The notes under the pieces are model-generated. The model saw nothing but the letters and a program-made list of their open reading frames with translations, was not told where the DNA came from and did no database searches. DNA of 64,000 nucleotides, from contig NZ_LSEF01000063.1 of NCBI RefSeq assembly GCF_001641695.1, positions 158,451 to 222,450 of the forward strand, in the 5' to 3' direction. The translations under genes were made by a program, and so were the position numbers. This stretch comes from Bradyrhizobium neotropicale (GTDB lineage Bacteria > Pseudomonadota > Alphaproteobacteria > Rhizobiales > Xanthobacteraceae). Below, one piece after another: positions 1-8,063 of this stretch. Numbering within the stretch: position 1 is the first letter of the stretch; the number at the start of each line of letters is the position of its first letter.

Positions 1-29
1 CCGCGACTCCTAACTGTTCGAGCGACGCT

Positions 30-1313
30 TTACTCCGCCGCGGGCGCCGGCACCTTTGCGCCCTGCCCGTAGCGCTGGTCGATGTAGTCGATCACCAGCG
101 CCTTGAAGTCGGCGGAGATCGTCGGGCCGCGCAGCGTGCGGAACTTCTTGCCGTCGACGAACACCGGCGCGGCCGGCGCTTCACCGGTGCCGGGGAGCGA
201 GATGCCGATATTGGCGTGCTTGGATTCGCCGGGGCCGTTGACGATGCAGCCCATCACCGCGACGTTGAGCTCTTCCACGCCCGGATATTTGGTCTTCCAG
301 GTCGGCATCTCGTCGCGGATGAAATCCTGGATCGAGCGGGCCAGTTCCTGGAACGTGGTCGAGGTGGTGCGGCCGCAGCCCGGGCAGGCCGCAACCAGCG
401 GCACGAAGGTGCGGAAGCCCATGGTCTGCAGCAGTTCCTGGCCGACCTGCACCTCGCGGGTGCGGTCGCCGCCGGGCTCCGGCGTCAGCGAAATGCGGAT
501 GGTGTCGCCGATGCCCTGCTGAAGCAGGATGCCGAGCGCCGCGGACGAGGCAACGATGCCCTTCGAGCCCATGCCGGCCTCGGTGAGGCCGAGATGAATC
601 GCGTAGTCGGAACGGCTGGCGAGATCCTGATAAACCGCGATCAGATCCTGCACCGCCGAGACTTTTGCGGAGAGGATGATGCGATCCTTGGGCATGCCAA
701 GCTCCTCGGCGCGCGCCGCCGAGAGCAGCGCCGACTGCACCATGGCCTCGCGCGTCACCGCGCGCACGTCGCGCGGATTGGCGGAGGCCGCGTTCTCGTC
801 CATCAGCTTGGTCAGCAGTTCCTGGTCGAGCGAACCCCAATTGGCGCCGATGCGCACGGGCTTGCTGTTCTTGTTGGCGATCTCGATGATGTCGGCGAAC
901 TGCGTATCGCGCTTGTCCTTGAAGCCGACATTGCCGGGATTGATGCGATACTTGGCGAGCGCTTCGGCGCAGGCCGGATAGGCCGCGAGCAGCTTGTGGC
1001 CGATATAATGGAAGTCGCCGATCAGCGGCGTGGTGATGCCGCGCTTGAGCAGGCCGTCGCGGATATGCGGAACGGCGGCGGCGGCCTCCTCGCGGTCCAC
1101 CGTGATGCGGACCATTTCGGAGCCGGCGCGCGCGAGCGCTGCGACCTGGGCGATGGTGCCGTCGATATCGGCGGTGTCGGTGTTGGTCATCGACTGCACG
1201 ACGATCGGCGCGCCGCCGCCGACGGCGACGTTGCCGACCTTGACCTGGGTGGTCCGGTGCCGTGGCGCGGGGCCCGCGATGTCGGAATCGATGGTGTTTT
1301 CGAGCTTGTTCAT
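30..1313 (-). CDS. ispG: 4-hydroxy-3-methylbut-2-en-1-yl diphosphate synthase (IspG/GcpE)
   Basis: Cytosolic 4Fe-4S enzyme of the non-mevalonate isoprenoid (MEP) pathway; it reductively converts MEcPP to HMBPP. The 427-residue product has the GcpE hallmarks. The N-terminal barrel opens with VGNVAVGGGAPIVVQSMTNT, and the C-terminal cluster domain carries CPGCGRT and, further on, MGCIVNGPGE, which supply the three conserved cysteines and the final Glu ligand. An in-frame TTG at 1322 would add three residues; I prefer ATG at 1313. It lies 12 bp after the EamA transporter gene, so the Zur-like regulator, transporter and ispG probably share a transcript. Its place behind a metalloregulator and an exporter is not functionally obvious. 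The assignment is very secure; exact start moderately so. Confidence 0.96.
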   Translation of the reverse strand: MNKLENTIDSDIAGPAPRHRTTQVKVGNVAVGGGAPIVVQSMTNTDTADIDGTIAQVAALARAGSEMVRITVDREEAAAAVPHIRDGLLKRGITTPLIGDFHYIGHKLLAAYPACAEALAKYRINPGNVGFKDKRDTQFADIIEIANKNSKPVRIGANWGSLDQELLTKLMDENAASANPRDVRAVTREAMVQSALLSAARAEELGMPKDRIILSAKVSAVQDLIAVYQDLASRSDYAIHLGLTEAGMGSKGIVASSAALGILLQQGIGDTIRISLTPEPGGDRTREVQVGQELLQTMGFRTFVPLVAACPGCGRTTSTTFQELARSIQDFIRDEMPTWKTKYPGVEELNVAVMGCIVNGPGESKHANIGISLPGTGEAPAAPVFVDGKKFRTLRGPTISADFKALVIDYIDQRYGQGAKVPAPAAE

Positions 1314-1325
1314 GGGGTCCAAATA

Positions 1326-2279
1326 TCAGGTTTTGGTGACGTTCAGCAATGCATCGCGCGGCGCCGCAGCCTGTTGGCTGGGACGGTTAACCAGAAAAAG
1401 CCCAGCAATTACAAGGAGGGCGGCCGCCCCGAAAGCCAGGCTCAGGCTGTCATGCATGATGAAATAACTACCCACCACGCCAAACAAAGGGGTGATGAAG
1501 GTAAAAGCCGACAATTTGCTGGCCGAATAGGCCTTCACCAGCGCGAACCAAAGCGTGAACGTGGTTCCGACCACCCAGATCGCCTGGAACGCGAGCAGCG
1601 CCAGGGACAGCGGCGCCGGCGTGTGGGTGATCGATTCGCCAAACAGCCAGGCCGCCCCACCCAGAATCGGGATCGAGGTCGCGACCTGATAGCTCAGCAC
1701 CCTCTCGGGCGCCGCAAAGCGGAGCCGCGTTGCCTTGGCGACCAGCGTGGTGGCCGCCCACAGCGCGGCGCCGCCGACGATCATGAGGTCGCCGAGCAGA
1801 ACCTTGGTATCGACATCCGGCTGCGGCACGCCGATCGCGAGCGCGACGCCGGCAAAGCTCACGGCGAGCCCGAGCCATTGCGATCCGCCAAGCCGCTCGC
1901 GGAGCACCTGATAGGAACCGAGCGCGACGAAGAACGGCGCGGTGTAGAGGAACACCACCGCACGGGATGCGGAGGTGAAGCGGATACCCTGGTAGATCAG
2001 CACGAACTCGACGCCGAACATCAGGCCGGCCACAAGGCCGGGCTTCCACGTTCCGTCGCGCTCGAAGAATTTGACGCCGCGAAGCGTGCCGATGATGAAC
2101 AGCACCGGCAGCGCGCCGATCGAGCGGATCGTCGCCTGGAGCATCGGCGGAATGTCCGGCAACACCAGCTTCACCGCGATCTGGTTGAACCCCCAGGTCA
2201 GGCACAGCATGAGCATCAGGGCGATGGCACCGGCACTGAGAGGGCGCTCGGCGGACGGTGTGGCTGGTGGTGAGGACAT
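1326..2279 (-). CDS. EamA/DMT-family ten-helix transporter
   Basis: Inner-membrane drug/metabolite transporter superfamily protein of 317 residues with about ten hydrophobic helices arranged as two EamA repeats (first starting near LSAGAIALMLMLCLTWGFNQ, second near LLGDLMIVGGAALWAATTLV). Substrates of this family are usually small metabolites or amino acids and cannot be read from sequence. The ATG at 2279 is preferred; an upstream TTG at 2333 would overlap the regulator gene by 19 bp and add a non-hydrophobic leader. Gaps are 35 bp to the Zur-like gene upstream and 12 bp to ispG downstream, suggesting a three-gene transcript. Confidence 0.88.
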   Translation of the reverse strand: MSSPPATPSAERPLSAGAIALMLMLCLTWGFNQIAVKLVLPDIPPMLQATIRSIGALPVLFIIGTLRGVKFFERDGTWKPGLVAGLMFGVEFVLIYQGIRFTSASRAVVFLYTAPFFVALGSYQVLRERLGGSQWLGLAVSFAGVALAIGVPQPDVDTKVLLGDLMIVGGAALWAATTLVAKATRLRFAAPERVLSYQVATSIPILGGAAWLFGESITHTPAPLSLALLAFQAIWVVGTTFTLWFALVKAYSASKLSAFTFITPLFGVVGSYFIMHDSLSLAFGAAALLVIAGLFLVNRPSQQAAAPRDALLNVTKT

Positions 2280-2314
2280 GGTTCCCGAAAAGCCGACTTG
2301 GCGCCGTTGTTGTT

Positions 2315-2809
2315 TTAAGAAGTCTTCTGACAATGGGCGCAGGTGCCCGTGATCTCGACCACGGACAGTTTGGGTGCAAAGCCCGAGGCACGCGCCGCAG
2401 AACTGAGGTCTTGCGCAAAGGACGCCGACGGAATCTCGCCGACGAGGCCGCAGCGCTCGCAGATCAGGAACGCCACCGCCGAGGTCGCGTCATGGTCGTG
2501 GGCGGCACAGGCGAGATAGGCGTTGCGGCTCTCGATCCGGTGCACGAGGCCGTTGGCCATCAGGAAATCGAGAGCGCGATAGACCGTGATCGGCGCCGGC
2601 CGCGGCATCGACTTGGCAAGTTCGTCGATGACCTCGTAGGCCCCGAGCGGGCGATGGCTGGAGAGCAGCGCCGCCAGCACCTGCCGCCGGATCGGCGTGA
2701 ATTTCTGCGCGCGCTGCTCGCAGACCTCCTCGGCATGCGCCAGCGCGTCCGCGGTGCAGCGGCCGTGATCGTGGTCAGGCGCGGGAAAGGCCGGCTTTGC
2801 GAGGGTCAT
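2315..2809 (-). CDS. Fur-family metalloregulator, Zur-like
   Basis: DNA-binding metal-sensing repressor of 164 residues. The winged-helix domain contains the Fur-family signature FTPIRRQVLAALL and PAPITVYRALDFLMANGLVHRI. The C-terminal dimerisation domain has two CxxC pairs, C117-C120 (CERC) and C157-C160 (CAHC), the structural zinc site of Fur/Zur proteins, plus a His/Asp-rich stretch (CAAHDHDAT) that could form the sensory site. The overall pattern resembles Zur more than Fur or Irr, but metal specificity is inferred. It heads the transporter-ispG run. The divergent neighbour is marR; the shared 157-bp gap holds the MarR operator candidate. Confidence 0.85.
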   Translation of the reverse strand: MTLAKPAFPAPDHDHGRCTADALAHAEEVCEQRAQKFTPIRRQVLAALLSSHRPLGAYEVIDELAKSMPRPAPITVYRALDFLMANGLVHRIESRNAYLACAAHDHDATSAVAFLICERCGLVGEIPSASFAQDLSSAARASGFAPKLSVVEITGTCAHCQKTS

Positions 2810-2922
2810 GCGCCGAGCATTTTAGCATTTTGGTCCGGGAACCCAAAGCGCGGGCCGGCAAACGGCGGTCAGCCATGCTTTTGCGGCGGGACAGCATTCC
2901 GCCAATCCGCCATGAAATAATC

Positions 2923-2968
2923 ATAAGCTTGCTTATTATATCCCAAGCTTATTGGAGACAAAGCTTAT
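2923..2968. promoter_or_regulatory. Candidate MarR operator: clustered ATAAGCTT half-sites
   Basis: ATAAGC-TT-GCTTAT (2923-2936) has perfect 6-bp inverted arms. It is followed by two direct AAGCTTAT copies at 2945-2952 and 2961-2968, 16 bp apart; the last one overlaps the marR ATG. Four copies of one half-site in 46 bp around the translation start is the layout expected of an autorepressed marR-efflux operon. Seen directly; binding by this MarR is inferred. Confidence 0.6.
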
Positions 2969-3449
2969 GAGCCGCGGGTCCGTGGACCAGAACTTCCTTT
3001 TCACGCTCGGTGAACTCTACCGCCTGCTGCGCGTCTATGCCGACAAGGAGGCCTCGCGCTTCGGCATCACCCGCGCGCAATGGGCGGTGCTGGCCAAGGT
3101 CGAGCGCAGCGAGGGCATGAAGCAGTCGGAGCTCGCCGACCTGCTCGAGATACAGCCGATCACGCTGACGCGCCTGATCGACAAGCTCTGCGACAACGAC
3201 TGGATCGAACGCCGCAACGACGCCTCGGACCGTCGGGTCAAGCGCCTGTATCTCAAGAAAGCGGGGCGGCAACTGCTCGGCCGGATGAGCGGCCTCAAGT
3301 CCGAGCTCACGGCGAACGCGCTCGACGGCATCAACCCGACGGACGCCCACCGTCTCCTCACCCAACTGGAAACAATCAAGGAAAACGTGCGGAACGCGAC
3401 CCAGAATAGCGGAGCGGAACAAGCGCGTAAGGAGCAGCGCTATGGCTGA
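2967..3449 (+). CDS. MarR-family transcriptional regulator of the adjacent efflux pump
   Basis: Winged-helix repressor of 160 residues. Family features are the helical dimerisation N-terminus, the recognition region MKQSELADLLEIQPITLTRLIDKL and the wing motif RRNDASDRRVKRLYL. ATG at 2967 is chosen because GGAG (2954-2957) sits 9 nt upstream; the in-frame TTG at 2952 lies inside that ribosome binding site. The gene overlaps the HlyD-family subunit by 8 bp, so it is translationally linked to emrA-emrB. MarR proteins in this position usually repress the pump until a phenolic or drug ligand binds. The upstream half-site cluster supports autoregulation. Confidence 0.93.
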   Translation: MSRGSVDQNFLFTLGELYRLLRVYADKEASRFGITRAQWAVLAKVERSEGMKQSELADLLEIQPITLTRLIDKLCDNDWIERRNDASDRRVKRLYLKKAGRQLLGRMSGLKSELTANALDGINPTDAHRLLTQLETIKENVRNATQNSGAEQARKEQRYG

Positions 3450-4605
3450 TCAGGTTCTCAAGTTCCCGCCCGAGCAGAAAATCGACAGCGGCAAGCCCAC
3501 CAAGAAAGCCGGCACCGAGCCGCGCCGCCGCCTGATGGCCGCCCTGCGGCGCTACCGCCGCTTCCTGCTCATGGTCGTGCTGCCGATCGTCGCCGCCATC
3601 GGCGGCATCACCTTCTATCTGAACGGCGGCCGCTATGTCGGCACCGACGACGCCTATGTCGGCGCCCAGAAGGTGCTGGTGACGCCCGACATCTCCGGCA
3701 AGATCGAGAAGGTCGTCGTCAAGGAGGGCCAGCTCGTCAAGCAGGGCGACGTGCTGTTCGAAATCGACCCCGTGCCGTTCCGCCTGGCGGTCGACGAGGA
3801 CAAGGCGCAGCTCGCGCAAGCGCAGACGACCTATGACAATCTCCGCGCCAACATCAAGATCTACGGCGACATGCTCAATCTCGCCCAGCAGGGCGTCGAT
3901 CTGAAGCAACGCGACGTCGAGCGCAAGCAGGCGCTGGTCAAGAACAGCTACGGCTCGCAGCTCGACCTCGACAACGCGGCGAACGCGCTGGTCACGTCCG
4001 GCTCCATCGCGCAATATGTCAGGCAGCAGATCTCGACGGCCAAGACCCAACTGCTCGGCGATCCCGACCTGCCGCTGGAAAAATTCCCGCCCTATGCGCA
4101 GGCGAAGGCCAAGCTCGACAACGCCGAGCGCAATCTCGACCACGCCGTGGTGCGCGCGCCGATGAGCGGCGTGGCGACGCAGGTCGAGCAGATCCAGCTC
4201 GGCCGCTTCGTTGCCGCCGGCTCGCCGGTGTTCTCGATCATCGACGTGGCCCATCCCTGGGTCGACGCCAATCCGAAGGAGAGCGACCTCACTCATGTCG
4301 CAGTCGGCCAGCCCGTCACGCTCGAGGTCGACGCGTTCCCGAACCACGTCTTCAAGGGCAAGATCGGTTCGCTCGCGCCCGGCACCGGCGCGCAGTTCGC
4401 GATCCTGCCGCCGCAGAACGCCACAGGCAATTTCGTCAAGGTGGTGCAGCGCGTGCCGGTCCGCATCTATTTCGACGAGGACGACAAATACGTGAAGAAG
4501 CTGAAGGCCGGCATGAGCGTCTATGCCACCATCGACACCGGCCACCAGCGCTCGCTCGCCGGCCTGCTCGGATTGTCGGCCACCGCGAACCAGGACAAGG
4601 ACTAA
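3442..4605 (+). CDS. emrA: HlyD/EmrA-family membrane fusion protein
   Basis: Periplasmic adaptor of a tripartite efflux pump, 387 residues, anchored by one N-terminal helix near residues 36-54 (LLMVVLPIVAAIGGITF). It then has the biotinyl-lipoyl-like half-motif (VTPDISGKIEKVVVKEGQLV), a long helical hairpin rich in Q, A and K, and the second lipoyl half (LDHAVVRAPMSGVATQV) followed by a beta-barrel. This is the EmrA/VceA type that works with 14-helix MFS pumps. ATG at 3442 has a GGAG ribosome site and overlaps marR by 8 bp. The pump gene follows after 4 bp. The symbol reflects family, not proven substrate. Confidence 0.92.
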   Translation: MADQVLKFPPEQKIDSGKPTKKAGTEPRRRLMAALRRYRRFLLMVVLPIVAAIGGITFYLNGGRYVGTDDAYVGAQKVLVTPDISGKIEKVVVKEGQLVKQGDVLFEIDPVPFRLAVDEDKAQLAQAQTTYDNLRANIKIYGDMLNLAQQGVDLKQRDVERKQALVKNSYGSQLDLDNAANALVTSGSIAQYVRQQISTAKTQLLGDPDLPLEKFPPYAQAKAKLDNAERNLDHAVVRAPMSGVATQVEQIQLGRFVAAGSPVFSIIDVAHPWVDANPKESDLTHVAVGQPVTLEVDAFPNHVFKGKIGSLAPGTGAQFAILPPQNATGNFVKVVQRVPVRIYFDEDDKYVKKLKAGMSVYATIDTGHQRSLAGLLGLSATANQDKD

Positions 4606-4609
4606 CCTC

Positions 4610-6166
4610 ATGTCCGGTCCCGCGGCCAATCTGATGGTCCCCGGCCTGCGCCGGAACATGGTGACGATCTGCGCCATGACCGCGACCATCATGCAGGCGC
4701 TGGACACCACCATCGCCAACGTCGCCCTGCCCTACATGCAGGGCACGCTGTCGGCCTCGCAGGACCAGATCAACTGGGTGCTGACCTCCTACATCGTCGC
4801 CGCCGCGATCATGACGGCGCCGGTGGCGTGGATCGCCAATCGCTACGGCCGCAAGCGCATCTTCATCATCTGCTCGGCCGGCTTCACGATCGCTTCGGTG
4901 CTGTGCGGACTCGCACAGGACATCAACCAGATGGTGCTGTTCCGCCTGCTCCAGGGCGTGTTCGGCGCCGCGTTGGTGCCGCTGTCGCAGTCGGTGATGC
5001 TCGACTATTACACACTCCAGGAACGCGCCAAGGCGATGTCGATCTGGGGCATGGGCGTGATGATGGGGCCGATCATGGGCCCCTCGCTCGGCGCCTGGCT
5101 GACCGAGACCTATTCCTGGCACTGGGTGTTCTTCGTCAATCTGCCGTTCGGCGCGATCACCGTGCTCGGGCTGATCGTCTTCATGGATGAGACGAAGAAG
5201 GACCTGACGCTCAGATTCGACTGGCTCGGATTCACTGCGCTGGCGATCGCGATCGGCTCGCTCCAGCTCGCGCTCGACCGTGGCGAGCAGCTCGGCTGGC
5301 TCGAATCCAACGAGATCATCGCCGAATTCATCGTCTCGGCCGTCGCCTTCTACTTCTTCCTCGCGCACTCCTTCACGACGTCGACGCCGTTCATCCGTTT
5401 CGCGCTCTTCAAGGATCGCAATTTCGTCACCGGCTGCATCTTCATGATCGTGATGGGCCTCGTGCTGTTCTCGACCATGGCACTGGCCTCGCCCTACCTG
5501 CAGAACGTGATCGGCTATCCCATCATCACCGCCGGCCTGCTGCTGGCGAGCCGCGGCTTCGGCACCTTCTTCGCCATGATGCTGGTCGGCCGCATGATGC
5601 GCTATTTCGAAGCGCGCACCCTGATCATCTCCGGCCTGACGCTGACCGCGGGCTCGTTGTTCTGGATGACCGGCTGGACCGACCAGACCCAGGTGCCGGA
5701 GATCGTCACCGTCAGCATCATCCAGGGATTTGGCTTCGGCCTCGTCTTCGTGCCGCTCTCGACCGTGGCTTTCCTGACGCTGCCGAACAATTTGCGCACC
5801 GACGGCACCGCGATGCTGACGCTGCTCCGCAACGTCGCGAGCTCCGTCGGCATTTCCGTCGTCATCGCGGAGCTGACGCAGGGCACGCGAAAGACCTATG
5901 CGACCCTGTCCGAGTACATCAACCCGTTCAACCATGCGCTGCAGATGCCGGACGTCAGCCGCATGATCGACCTCTCCACCGACGCCGGCCGCGCCATGGC
6001 GGACAGGCTCGTCGGCGTGCAGGCGCAGATCATCGCGTTCGCGCACGACTACCAGCTCGTGATGATCTTCATCCTCTGCACCATCCCGCTCGCGCTGATG
6101 ATCGGCTCCACCAAGGCCGCCCTGCGCAAGCAGGCCGCGGGGCCGGAACATGCGGTGATGGAGTAG
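4610..6166 (+). CDS. emrB: DHA2-family MFS drug exporter (EmrB/QacA type)
   Basis: Inner-membrane proton antiporter of 518 residues with about 14 hydrophobic helices, the DHA2 arrangement. Motifs include LDTTIANVALPYMQG at the start (motif D1-like), the loop 2-3 motif NRYGRKRIF, and the antiporter motif C region GVMMGPIMGPSLGAWL. ATG at 4610 lies 4 bp after the emrA stop and has an AAGGA site within the end of emrA. An earlier in-frame ATG at 4523 would give an Arg/Ser/Thr-rich leader inside emrA and is rejected. With the MarR regulator it forms a complete regulated multidrug or phenolic efflux operon. Confidence 0.93.
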   Translation: MSGPAANLMVPGLRRNMVTICAMTATIMQALDTTIANVALPYMQGTLSASQDQINWVLTSYIVAAAIMTAPVAWIANRYGRKRIFIICSAGFTIASVLCGLAQDINQMVLFRLLQGVFGAALVPLSQSVMLDYYTLQERAKAMSIWGMGVMMGPIMGPSLGAWLTETYSWHWVFFVNLPFGAITVLGLIVFMDETKKDLTLRFDWLGFTALAIAIGSLQLALDRGEQLGWLESNEIIAEFIVSAVAFYFFLAHSFTTSTPFIRFALFKDRNFVTGCIFMIVMGLVLFSTMALASPYLQNVIGYPIITAGLLLASRGFGTFFAMMLVGRMMRYFEARTLIISGLTLTAGSLFWMTGWTDQTQVPEIVTVSIIQGFGFGLVFVPLSTVAFLTLPNNLRTDGTAMLTLLRNVASSVGISVVIAELTQGTRKTYATLSEYINPFNHALQMPDVSRMIDLSTDAGRAMADRLVGVQAQIIAFAHDYQLVMIFILCTIPLALMIGSTKAALRKQAAGPEHAVME

Positions 6167-6179
6167 GTTCGACTTCTGG

Positions 6180-6300
6180 CGTGCCCCGCGCAGCGCAGCA
6201 CGCGGTGACGCGCTGCCGAGCCGGGGCCCATGCCCTTTATGGAAAGATGGGTCCCGGTTCTGCGGCGCATCGCGGCGCTGTACCGCGCCCGGGACACGAG
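6180..6300. repeat. Intergenic palindromic repeat
   Basis: Between the converging emrB and kinase genes lies an imperfect palindrome of about 120 bp. The inner arms are GCCGAGCCGGGGCCCAT and ATGGGTCCCGGTTCTGC, and the outer ends are GTGCCCCGCGCAGCG and CGCGCCCGGGACACG. It fills the 138-bp gap and could act as a bidirectional terminator. I recall similar sequences in Bradyrhizobium intergenic regions, but that is memory, not a search. Confidence 0.6.
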
Positions 6301-6304
6301 AGCG

Positions 6305-7366
6305 CTACAAGAACTCCTCGCAGCCCAGATCATCCACCGCCGAAAACACCCGCTCCAGATTGTTCCACCAGATCACCGGCGGGATGTTGATGCTCCACTG
6401 CCAGACCGGTTTGGTGATGTGCCAGAGCACCGACCGGCGATAATCCTGGTCGAGCGCCCCGCGGGTGTAGCCGGTGACGCCGTGCGCGATCAGCGTCTCG
6501 TAATAGCGGTTGAGCAGCGGGCGTTCGAGCGCCTGCCGGCGCTCCGGATACCATTGCGTCGCCATCATGTAGGCGAGGTCGCCGGTCGGTACGTTGATGC
6601 GCCACTGGTCGAAATCGAAGATGCGCACGACGTCCGCGACGCCGGCGCGCGGCAGCAGGAAATTCCAGATATGGGCGTCGCCATGAGCGATCGAGACGTT
6701 GCGGCGCGAATGGTAGCGCTCAAATAGCCGGCCCGACTGCTCGATGAAGCGACGGTAGATGATCCGCCGCTCCTCGCTGAGGCGGTCGCCGAGCAGATCG
6801 GCGAAGCGGTCGTAGTGGCCCGCGAAGGTCTCCACCAGCTTCGTGCTGTCGTCGGTGCTCATCCAGCTACCGACGGTTTCGCCGAGGCTGGCGTGATCCC
6901 ACCATGCCGCGTGCATACGCCCCAAGGCCGTGACGATCGCCATCGCCTGGCCGCGCGACGGTGGCAGCGGCCATTGGGTCGCGATCACATGGCTGTCGGT
7001 GAGGTCCTCGAGCAGGAGATGCCAGGCGAGACTCTCCTCGTCGAACGTCCCGTCGAAACAGCGTGGCACGACCTGCGCCGGTATCTTTGGCGCGAGCTGG
7101 GTGTAGAAGGCCACTTCCTGCCGGCCCGCATTCGCCAAGGTCTTTGCGAAATTGGCATGCGGTGTCTTGAGGATCAGGGATTGTGGCGCGCCGTCGGACT
7201 CTCCGACATAGCGCAGCCGGAGCCGGATGATGTGCGAGACGATGGTGTCGCGCTGATGCAGCACCTTCACCTCACGGACGGCGCCGCGGTCCAGCGCGCC
7301 CGCCTTGCGCAGCGCCGCAGTGAGGTGGCCGGCCTCAGCCGCCGCCGGCAGTTGCGGATTTGTCAT
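6305..7366 (-). CDS. Aminoglycoside/choline-kinase-like phosphotransferase (APH fold)
   Basis: Soluble kinase-fold protein of 353 residues. The catalytic loop is IAHGDAHIWNFLLP (HGDxHxxN) and the metal-binding motif is IFDFDQWRINVPTGDLAYMM (DFD, where other members have IDF/IDW). The N-lobe nucleotide-binding region is around KVLHQRDTIVSHIIRLRL. The family phosphorylates small alcohols such as choline, homoserine or aminoglycosides; no substrate can be deduced, and antibiotic resistance should not be assumed. ATG at 7366 was chosen; GTG 7411 and ATG 7396 are in-frame alternatives and none has a convincing ribosome site. It lies 93 bp behind pcaG in the same direction. Confidence 0.8.
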   Translation of the reverse strand: MTNPQLPAAAEAGHLTAALRKAGALDRGAVREVKVLHQRDTIVSHIIRLRLRYVGESDGAPQSLILKTPHANFAKTLANAGRQEVAFYTQLAPKIPAQVVPRCFDGTFDEESLAWHLLLEDLTDSHVIATQWPLPPSRGQAMAIVTALGRMHAAWWDHASLGETVGSWMSTDDSTKLVETFAGHYDRFADLLGDRLSEERRIIYRRFIEQSGRLFERYHSRRNVSIAHGDAHIWNFLLPRAGVADVVRIFDFDQWRINVPTGDLAYMMATQWYPERRQALERPLLNRYYETLIAHGVTGYTRGALDQDYRRSVLWHITKPVWQWSINIPPVIWWNNLERVFSAVDDLGCEEFL

Positions 7367-7459
7367 GAAAACCACGACGCCCCTGTGCGGTGCCATACTG
7401 CACGAACACACCCGGAAGCGCCAGAACGGTCCGCCTTCACTCAGAAGGCGTCCCCGGTT

Positions 7460-8062
7460 TTACACGTCGAAGAACACCGTCTCGTCGGCCCCCTGCAGAC
7501 GCAGGTCGAGGCGATAGACCGGCTTGCCGGCCTCGCGCACCGCAGTCAGCGTCGCCCGGCGATCGGCGGGGACCAGCGCCAGCACGGGATCGGTGGCGTT
7601 GGCGGCCTCGTCGCCGAAATAGATGCGGGTGTAGAGATGCCGCAGCATGCCGCGCGCGAACACCGCCACGAGAATGTGCGGCGCCTGCGGCTTGCCGTCG
7701 GGGTCCGGCACCACGCCCGGCTTGATCGTTTCGAAGGAATAATTGCCATCCTTGTCGGTGCCACAGCGGGCAAAGCCGCGGAAGCTGGCGTTAGGCAGCG
7801 CGCGCTTGTCCTGCGGGTCGGCGAACCGCCCTTGCGCGTCCGCCTGCCAGATCTCCAGCATGCAGTCGGGCACGACGACGCCGTCGCCGTCGAACACGCG
7901 GCCCTCGATGCGGATGCGATCGCCGGAGACGTCCGGCGTCAGCGTCGAGTTGGTGAACGCGTCGTTCCAGGCGTACTCGCCGTTCGGCGTCAGGCCGTAT
8001 TTGAAGAACGGACCGACCGTCTGCGATGGCGTGATCCCGTTGGGCTTCACAGAATCCTGCAC
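7460..8062 (-). CDS. pcaG: Protocatechuate 3,4-dioxygenase alpha subunit
   Basis: Alpha subunit of the intradiol enzyme that opens protocatechuate to beta-carboxy-cis,cis-muconate, the first step of the protocatechuate branch of the beta-ketoadipate pathway. The 200-residue product starts with the typical TPSQTVGPFFKYGL motif and has the intradiol core VVPDCMLEIWQADAQGRF and APHILVAVFARGMLRHLYTRIYF. As expected for an alpha subunit, the iron-ligand Tyr/His set of the beta subunit is not kept (HIL replaces the HIH of PcaH). The GTG start at 8062 begins 1 nt after the pcaH stop, with GGAG at the end of pcaH. An alternative GTG four codons later is possible. Translationally coupled to pcaH. Confidence 0.95.
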   Translation of the reverse strand: MQDSVKPNGITPSQTVGPFFKYGLTPNGEYAWNDAFTNSTLTPDVSGDRIRIEGRVFDGDGVVVPDCMLEIWQADAQGRFADPQDKRALPNASFRGFARCGTDKDGNYSFETIKPGVVPDPDGKPQAPHILVAVFARGMLRHLYTRIYFGDEAANATDPVLALVPADRRATLTAVREAGKPVYRLDLRLQGADETVFFDV

Positions 8063-8063
8063 T

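Noticed and set aside
216..2273. A 685-codon plus-strand open frame opposite ispG and the EamA gene
   Set aside because: It spans two well-identified minus-strand genes and has an antisense-like composition rich in Arg, Gly and Asp; no motif is recognisable.
4436..6151. A 571-codon minus-strand frame opposite emrB
   Set aside because: Antisense shadow of a confidently assigned transporter, with long Arg/Asp/Glu/His runs unlike a real protein.
2967..6166. Antibiotic-resistance island from emrAB plus the aminoglycoside-kinase-like gene
   Set aside because: The pump is a common chromosomal MarR-regulated type and the kinase family is broad. There are no mobile elements, and base composition matches the surroundings.
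6305..7411. Long GTG-started version of the kinase gene
   Set aside because: The added 15 residues (Cys-rich) have no ribosome site and lie outside the APH fold; a later ATG was chosen.
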